NCBI GenBank assembly: GCA_944391315.1
Contig: CALXTD010000014.1
Span: forward strand, 1 to 36,071
Source: an uncultured Alphaproteobacteria bacterium
GTDB lineage: Bacteria; Pseudomonadota; Alphaproteobacteria; RF32; CAG-239
Length of the DNA: 36,071 nucleotides
Direction of reading: 5' to 3'
Of this stretch, positions 32,508-36,071 are shown one piece after another (the stretch's first letter is position 1; each line of letters starts with the position of its first letter). The notes under the pieces are model-generated. The model saw only the letters and a program-made list of their open reading frames with translations. It had not been told where the DNA came from and made no database searches. The position numbers were made by a program, and so were the translations under genes.

Positions 32508-32516
32508 GAGCAGCCG

Positions 32517-33461
32517 ATGAAAAAAGACGATTTTGAATATCTTTTAGGATTGCTAAAACAGCATGCAGGCTGGGACCTAGGCGAAGATAAGTTTTTTATT
32601 TTAGATAGAAAAATATACAATTTTGTAAGAGAAAAAGACTATGCATCGGTAGAAGACTTAATTGCAGATTTGCATCAAGGTCAAAAGCCTTTGCTTTGGC
32701 AGGTGATAGAGGCTCTAGCTTTATCAGATACATGCTTTTATCGTGATTATAAAGTATTCAGCACCTTCGAAAGCCGCATACTTCCGCATCTAAGAGAAGC
32801 CAACCGCGGAAGCCGAAAGCTAAGAGTCTGGAGTCTTGGTTGTTCATCGGGGCAAGAGACCTATTCCATCGCCATTTCTATAAAGAACAGAATGTTTGCA
32901 ATAAGCGATTGGGACATTAAAATAATTGGAACAGATATCTCAACTCCGTCAATCGGAAAAGCGCAAAAAGGATTGTATAATCAGTTTGAAATACAAATGG
33001 GGTTAAATGCGCGTACTATCATAGATAACTTCCACCAAGAAGGAGACCAGTGGCAGGTAAATAACGAAATTAAAAATATGATAGAATTTCGCCGCTACAA
33101 TTTGTTGGATAATGTTACCTTTACCGAGCCATTTGATGTTATTTTCTGCCGCAATGTTTTAAGATTTTTCTCAAAAGACAAACAAGTAGAAATGTTAGAA
33201 TCAATTTATCGCAATCAGGTTAATGGCGGCTTTTTATATCTTGGTATGGGTGAAGAGCTATATGGTATTGACAAATATTATGATCATGTAAAAGGCATGA
33301 AATGCCTTTATCAGGCCAAACCGGAAATATCACTTCCTAAAGAGAAAAAGTTTGAGGTAAAGACAGAGGTCAATGCTCCGAAAATGCCAAAATTTGTACG
33401 ACCGGAAAATCTGACAACAATCTCATCAGGTGTTGTCCGTAAAGCCAATTTGGATAAATAA
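32517..33461 (+). CDS. cheR: CheR-type chemoreceptor methyltransferase
   Basis: CheR methylates glutamates of chemoreceptors with SAM during adaptation. The 314-residue protein has the N-terminal helical domain (to about residue 75), the hinge segment ALSDTCFYRDYKVF (usually NETSFFRD) and the SAM-binding motif SLGCSSGQETYSIA. It also has GTDISTPSIGKAQKGLY and the typical FDVIFCRNVLRFF with the closing YLGMGEELYG. About 40 extra residues at the C-terminus are basic and Pro-containing. TAGGAG lies six bases before the ATG. It is the last gene of the chpT operon. No receptor, CheA, CheW or CheB gene is in this window. Confidence 0.9.
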   Translation: MKKDDFEYLLGLLKQHAGWDLGEDKFFILDRKIYNFVREKDYASVEDLIADLHQGQKPLLWQVIEALALSDTCFYRDYKVFSTFESRILPHLREANRGSRKLRVWSLGCSSGQETYSIAISIKNRMFAISDWDIKIIGTDISTPSIGKAQKGLYNQFEIQMGLNARTIIDNFHQEGDQWQVNNEIKNMIEFRRYNLLDNVTFTEPFDVIFCRNVLRFFSKDKQVEMLESIYRNQVNGGFLYLGMGEELYGIDKYYDHVKGMKCLYQAKPEISLPKEKKFEVKTEVNAPKMPKFVRPENLTTISSGVVRKANLDK

Positions 33462-33462
33462 G

Positions 33463-33491
33463 AAAAAAAAGAGAGCCTTAGTAAGGGCTCT
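33463..33491 (-). terminator. Terminator of the leftward lipoprotein operon
   Basis: The stem AGAGCC/GGCTCT (33472-33477 with 33486-33491) is, read leftward, followed by a run of eight T. It overlaps the stop codon of the lipoprotein gene. Confidence 0.75.
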
Positions 33492-33945
33492 GGAAAAATG
33501 GCTGGTTCTGCGACTTTTTCTGCGGATGATAAATAAAGATATTTGTCGTTGTAGGAATATTATAAGTTCTGTTCCAATAGCCGCGGTTTTCCATACATTC
33601 GCGATAATCACCGGGATCTATATTTGCATCATCACGGAGGGAGTTAACAATAATAGGCTGCGCTCCCGGATAAGGTATATATGAGGCCCAAATACCACGT
33701 TCGCTATGCCAATCAGCGCGAATATCAAGTTTTTCTTCTTCTGAAAAGAACCAGTTTCTCATATCTGGGATAATTTGAAAATATTCAGCTTTACGCAAAC
33801 ATTCGGAGTGATCTCTGGCAAATTTTTCAACGCCGGTATTTTCTCTCTCCCAGTGATAAACGACTTGCCCTCTGCCGGTCACCATCCAAGAGCATCCGGA
33901 AAGACAAAAAGAAGCAAACACTGAAGCAAGAACAAATTTTTTCAT
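33478..33945 (-). CDS. Lipoprotein of unknown function
   Basis: A 155-residue protein with a lipoprotein signal peptide ending in LSGC (lipidated Cys18). The mature part has a conserved-looking pair of cysteines (HSECLRKAEYF and YRECMENRGYW), so the two ends could be joined by a disulfide. The residues ECMENRGY resemble small outer-membrane lipoproteins that carry a C-terminal Cys-Met-x-x-x-Gly-Y motif. The function is unknown. It is the last gene of a leftward operon, 12 bases after the GST-fold gene, and the stop codon lies in the terminator stem. The C-terminus is Gln/Pro/Ser-rich. Confidence 0.7.
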   Translation of the reverse strand: MKKFVLASVFASFCLSGCSWMVTGRGQVVYHWERENTGVEKFARDHSECLRKAEYFQIIPDMRNWFFSEEEKLDIRADWHSERGIWASYIPYPGAQPIIVNSLRDDANIDPGDYRECMENRGYWNRTYNIPTTTNIFIYHPQKKSQNQPFFQSPY

Positions 33946-33957
33946 GATAATTTCACT

Positions 33958-34623
33958 CTAGAAGTCCAAATTAGCATAATGTTTTGAGGGAAGAATACCC
34001 TTGATATTATCTTTAAGAATATCCTTAAAGCTGGGTCGAGATTTTATTTTAGAATACCAAATTTTAGCATTTTTATATCCTTCCCAAGGAATGTCGCCCA
34101 AATAGTCAATGACAGAGAGCTGAGCAGCGGCAGCAATATCCGCCAAAGAGAAATCATCTCCTGCCAGATAATTTCTGCGTTCAGCCAACCAATCAATATA
34201 TTCAAGATGGAAGGAGAGGTTTGATAACCCGATTTTCAAGAGTTTAGAATTCGGGGCCTGATTTTCCAAAAAGCGCTTATAAATTTTTTCAGCAACAATA
34301 TTTTTATAAACTTCGGCATAAAACTTGTCATCAAACCATTCGCAAATTCTGCGCACTTCGGCGCGAGCTTGTGCTGTTTTGGGCAACAGGGACACATCAG
34401 GACAAGCCTCTTCCAAAAACTCAGTAATAGCATAATTTCCGGCCACAACATTTCCGTCATAAACAAACACGGGAAGAGATCCTGCCGGATTCAAATTAAG
34501 CAACTGTTCTGAGGGCTGCCATGGTTGCTCTTCTCTGAGTACGAACAGCATTTTTTTCTCAGCAAGAATAATTCGCACTTTCCTTGAAAAAGGAGAAACC
34601 GGATGATGAACCAATAAAACCAT
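33958..34623 (-). CDS. fzlA: GST-fold protein, probably the FtsZ-binding division factor FzlA
   Basis: The 221-residue product has a thioredoxin-like N-terminal half (HPVSPFSRKVRIILAEKK, NPAGSLPVF) and a helical C-terminal half (RRNYLAGDDFSLADIAAAAQ), the glutathione S-transferase fold. The C-terminal ending SKHYANLDF and the segments IDYLGDIPWEGY and WYSKIKSRPSF agree with my recollection of the alphaproteobacterial FzlA group, which binds FtsZ filaments rather than acting as an enzyme. The start at 34623 has a very good GGGAGG site; the ATG at 34680 would add a 19-residue extension without one. It follows the solute-binding protein gene and precedes a lipoprotein gene. A plain GST cannot be excluded. 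Confidence 0.72.
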   Translation of the reverse strand: MVLLVHHPVSPFSRKVRIILAEKKMLFVLREEQPWQPSEQLLNLNPAGSLPVFVYDGNVVAGNYAITEFLEEACPDVSLLPKTAQARAEVRRICEWFDDKFYAEVYKNIVAEKIYKRFLENQAPNSKLLKIGLSNLSFHLEYIDWLAERRNYLAGDDFSLADIAAAAQLSVIDYLGDIPWEGYKNAKIWYSKIKSRPSFKDILKDNIKGILPSKHYANLDF

Positions 34624-34694
34624 AAAACCTCCCTCTAAAAAACTAAACAGAATTTTATCAGCAAGGAAAGATGAGGTCAATAGGATAAATAAAG

Positions 34695-35534
34695 TTATTT
34701 ATCATTAATGAAGTCAGGAGCCACAATGCCAATATTTTTTTCTTCAATTTTATTAATATAGTCTTGCAAGACAGAAATAAGTTTTTCTCTGGTAGCTGGG
34801 TCAGAAGAAATTTTTGTTAATCCGCGTTTAAGTTTGTTTCTATAACGAGAAACTTTTGAAATCCCGATAAATACCGGAATACTCCAAACTGGAGAAGACA
34901 TAGATATCTGAGACCTTAATCCAATTTCGGATAATAAAATCCGAGCATTATATTCAGAAGCAAGAACATAATCAAACTCTTTAGAAAAAAGCTTTTTATA
35001 GAGCTCATAAGGGTTGTCGATTTTTTCAATGTTTAGCTCAGCAATTTGCTGATTAACATAATCACTGAAATATTCATAAGAGCCCATTCCGCCTTTAAGA
35101 TTTTTCAAATCAGCAACAGAAGAGATTTTAACGGTAGAATAAAGGGGGGTGATAACCACGACAGGATTGTTGATAAGTGCAGGATAAATCAGTTCGATAC
35201 CAGCATAATCTTTAGATGCACTATAAGCCCCAAGAATAAAATCAAACTGACCACCACGAAGTTCTCTAAGAGTTTGAGGATAATTTTTTTGCGTTTCATA
35301 GCGTATCGAAAAATTTGCCTGTTTAGCATAATCTGCAAGAACAAAGTTAAAGATTGACCCAAAATAATTTGTCTCTCTGTCATCAGAAGGATAACCAAAA
35401 GGACGATAATTAGGAAAGCCGGTTCCGCGCAGAGGCTGAGTTGTAGAGTTTCTGTCAATATCAAACTCAACCTGAGCCAAAACAGCGGTAGGAGTAGTTA
35501 TCATCAACAGAAGAGCAAGAAAATATTTAAGCAT
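34695..35534 (-). CDS. Extracellular solute-binding protein, family 3 (orphan)
   Basis: A 279-residue periplasmic protein with a signal peptide (MLKYFLALLLMITTPTAVLA). It has the two-lobe pattern of polar amino-acid-binding proteins: RPFGYPSDDRETNYFGSIF, the segment ELRGGQFDFILGAYSAS, VVVITPLYSTVKISSVADLKNLKGG and FDYVLASEYNARILL. The lobes and the usual GDFDF-like segment are recognisable. No ABC permease or ATPase gene is adjacent, so it may work as a sensor or be served by a distant transporter. GGGAG lies six bases before the ATG. It is the first gene of a leftward operon with fzlA and a lipoprotein gene; the ligand is unknown. Confidence 0.78.
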   Translation of the reverse strand: MLKYFLALLLMITTPTAVLAQVEFDIDRNSTTQPLRGTGFPNYRPFGYPSDDRETNYFGSIFNFVLADYAKQANFSIRYETQKNYPQTLRELRGGQFDFILGAYSASKDYAGIELIYPALINNPVVVITPLYSTVKISSVADLKNLKGGMGSYEYFSDYVNQQIAELNIEKIDNPYELYKKLFSKEFDYVLASEYNARILLSEIGLRSQISMSSPVWSIPVFIGISKVSRYRNKLKRGLTKISSDPATREKLISVLQDYINKIEEKNIGIVAPDFINDK

Positions 35535-35631
35535 AAGCGGCTCCCAAAAATTTATACAATTTTAATAAAGATAGTATATAATAAAAAATGTTAAAAAAGG
35601 TAAAACAAGATGATGATAAAAAGGAAGGAAA

Positions 35632-36030
35632 ATGGATTCTAATCAAGCCTATGTGCAAACGCAGGTATCAGGGCTTACAGAAAGTGAGTTGGAAAGCCGA
35701 GCGCTGATAAAAACGGCCTCAGCTTTAAACGACATAAAAGAACATTGGGAAGAGAAAAAAACAGAGTTACCTCAAGCACTCGAAAAAAATCGCCGTTTGT
35801 GGAGCATATTAGCGACCGCAATGGGAGAGCCGGATTGTCCGCAAGACAAGGCAATAAAAATAAATATAATAAATTTATCAATATTTATATTTAAGAGAAT
35901 AAACATGATATTGGGAGCAGAAGACCCCAAGCCGGAACTATTGAATATATTGATAGATATAAATATGAACATAGCCAAGGGGCTAAATGAAAGAACGCAG
36001 TCAGAAGAAGCCATAACAGAAAACCCCTAA
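35632..36030 (+). CDS. flaF: FlaF flagellin regulator
   Basis: FlaF is a small alphaproteobacterial factor needed for flagellin synthesis or secretion and works opposite FlbT. The 132-residue protein has the family landmarks: SRALIKTASALNDIKEHWEE, ALEKNRRLWSILATAMGEPD, INLSIFIFKRINMIL, and LLNILIDINMNIAKGLNE near the C-terminus. AAGGAAGG precedes the ATG. FlaF normally lies next to flagellin and flbT. The window ends 41 bases after the stop, with AACGGAG possibly starting the next gene's ribosome site, so a flbT or flagellin gene may follow. Confidence 0.85.
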   Translation: MDSNQAYVQTQVSGLTESELESRALIKTASALNDIKEHWEEKKTELPQALEKNRRLWSILATAMGEPDCPQDKAIKINIINLSIFIFKRINMILGAEDPKPELLNILIDINMNIAKGLNERTQSEEAITENP

Positions 36031-36071
36031 GATAAGAAAGCAATTAAGATAAGAAAGATCTTTAACGGAGC

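Noticed and set aside
1..36071. CRISPR arrays, rRNA genes, prophage or integrase genes
   Set aside because: No regularly spaced repeats, rRNA segments, integrase or phage structural genes were seen; most genes are housekeeping.

Overview
The window looks like chromosomal DNA of an AT-rich, Gram-negative, anaerobic or microaerobic member of the Alphaproteobacteria. The lineage markers are a PopZ homologue in the order tolC-popZ-valS, a ChpT-type histidine phosphotransferase, a FlaF flagellin regulator and an FzlA-like GST-fold protein. LpxA, LpxI and LpxB show a lipid A outer membrane. HydE (an [FeFe]-hydrogenase maturase), a flavodiiron protein, rubrerythrin and a PerR-type repressor point to anaerobic life with brief oxygen exposure. 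Glycogen phosphorylase and a 4-alpha-glucanotransferase point to glycogen or maltodextrin use. This combination recalls uncultured gut or rumen Alphaproteobacteria (for example the RF32 group), but that placement is inference from gene content only.

Layout. The left edge (1-110) holds the promoter and first 15 codons of a leftward gene whose leader is duplicated at 20.3 kb. Then come malQ (leftward), hydE, fprA (leftward), and a perR-rubrerythrin pair divergent from fprA with a Fur/PerR-like operator between them. A CoaD-like adenylyltransferase fused to an HD phosphohydrolase follows, then trigger factor and tRNA-Leu(UAG) (leftward), a TPR/SHOCT-like lipoprotein, two small envelope proteins and prfC. 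The leftward block comEC-lpxB-lpxI, with lpxA upstream, covers 13.6-18.5 kb. A proline-tRNA ligase of the archaeal/eukaryotic type ends at 20.2 kb.

The most unusual part is 20.3-22.5 kb: two tandem genes for secreted cysteine-rich proteins. The second ends in a DUF1566/C-type-lectin-like tail. The codons of that tail are almost all of the NAC type and differ sharply from the rest of the gene, as expected of the variable region of a diversity-generating retroelement (DGR). No reverse transcriptase or template repeat is visible, so a template would have to act in trans. The leader of this pair shares 22 identical bases and nested inverted repeats with the left-edge gene. A possible IS3-family terminal repeat lies just downstream, and third-position strand bias appears to flip around the same place.

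The right part holds glgP (leftward), tolC-popZ-valS, and an operon of a secreted unknown protein, ChpT, a single-domain response regulator and CheR, which looks like a link between cell-cycle phosphorelay and chemotaxis or motility. A leftward operon follows (orphan solute-binding protein, FzlA-like protein, lipoprotein), and flaF is the last gene. All intergenic gaps are under 300 bases and most contain recognisable intrinsic terminators or sigma70-like promoters.
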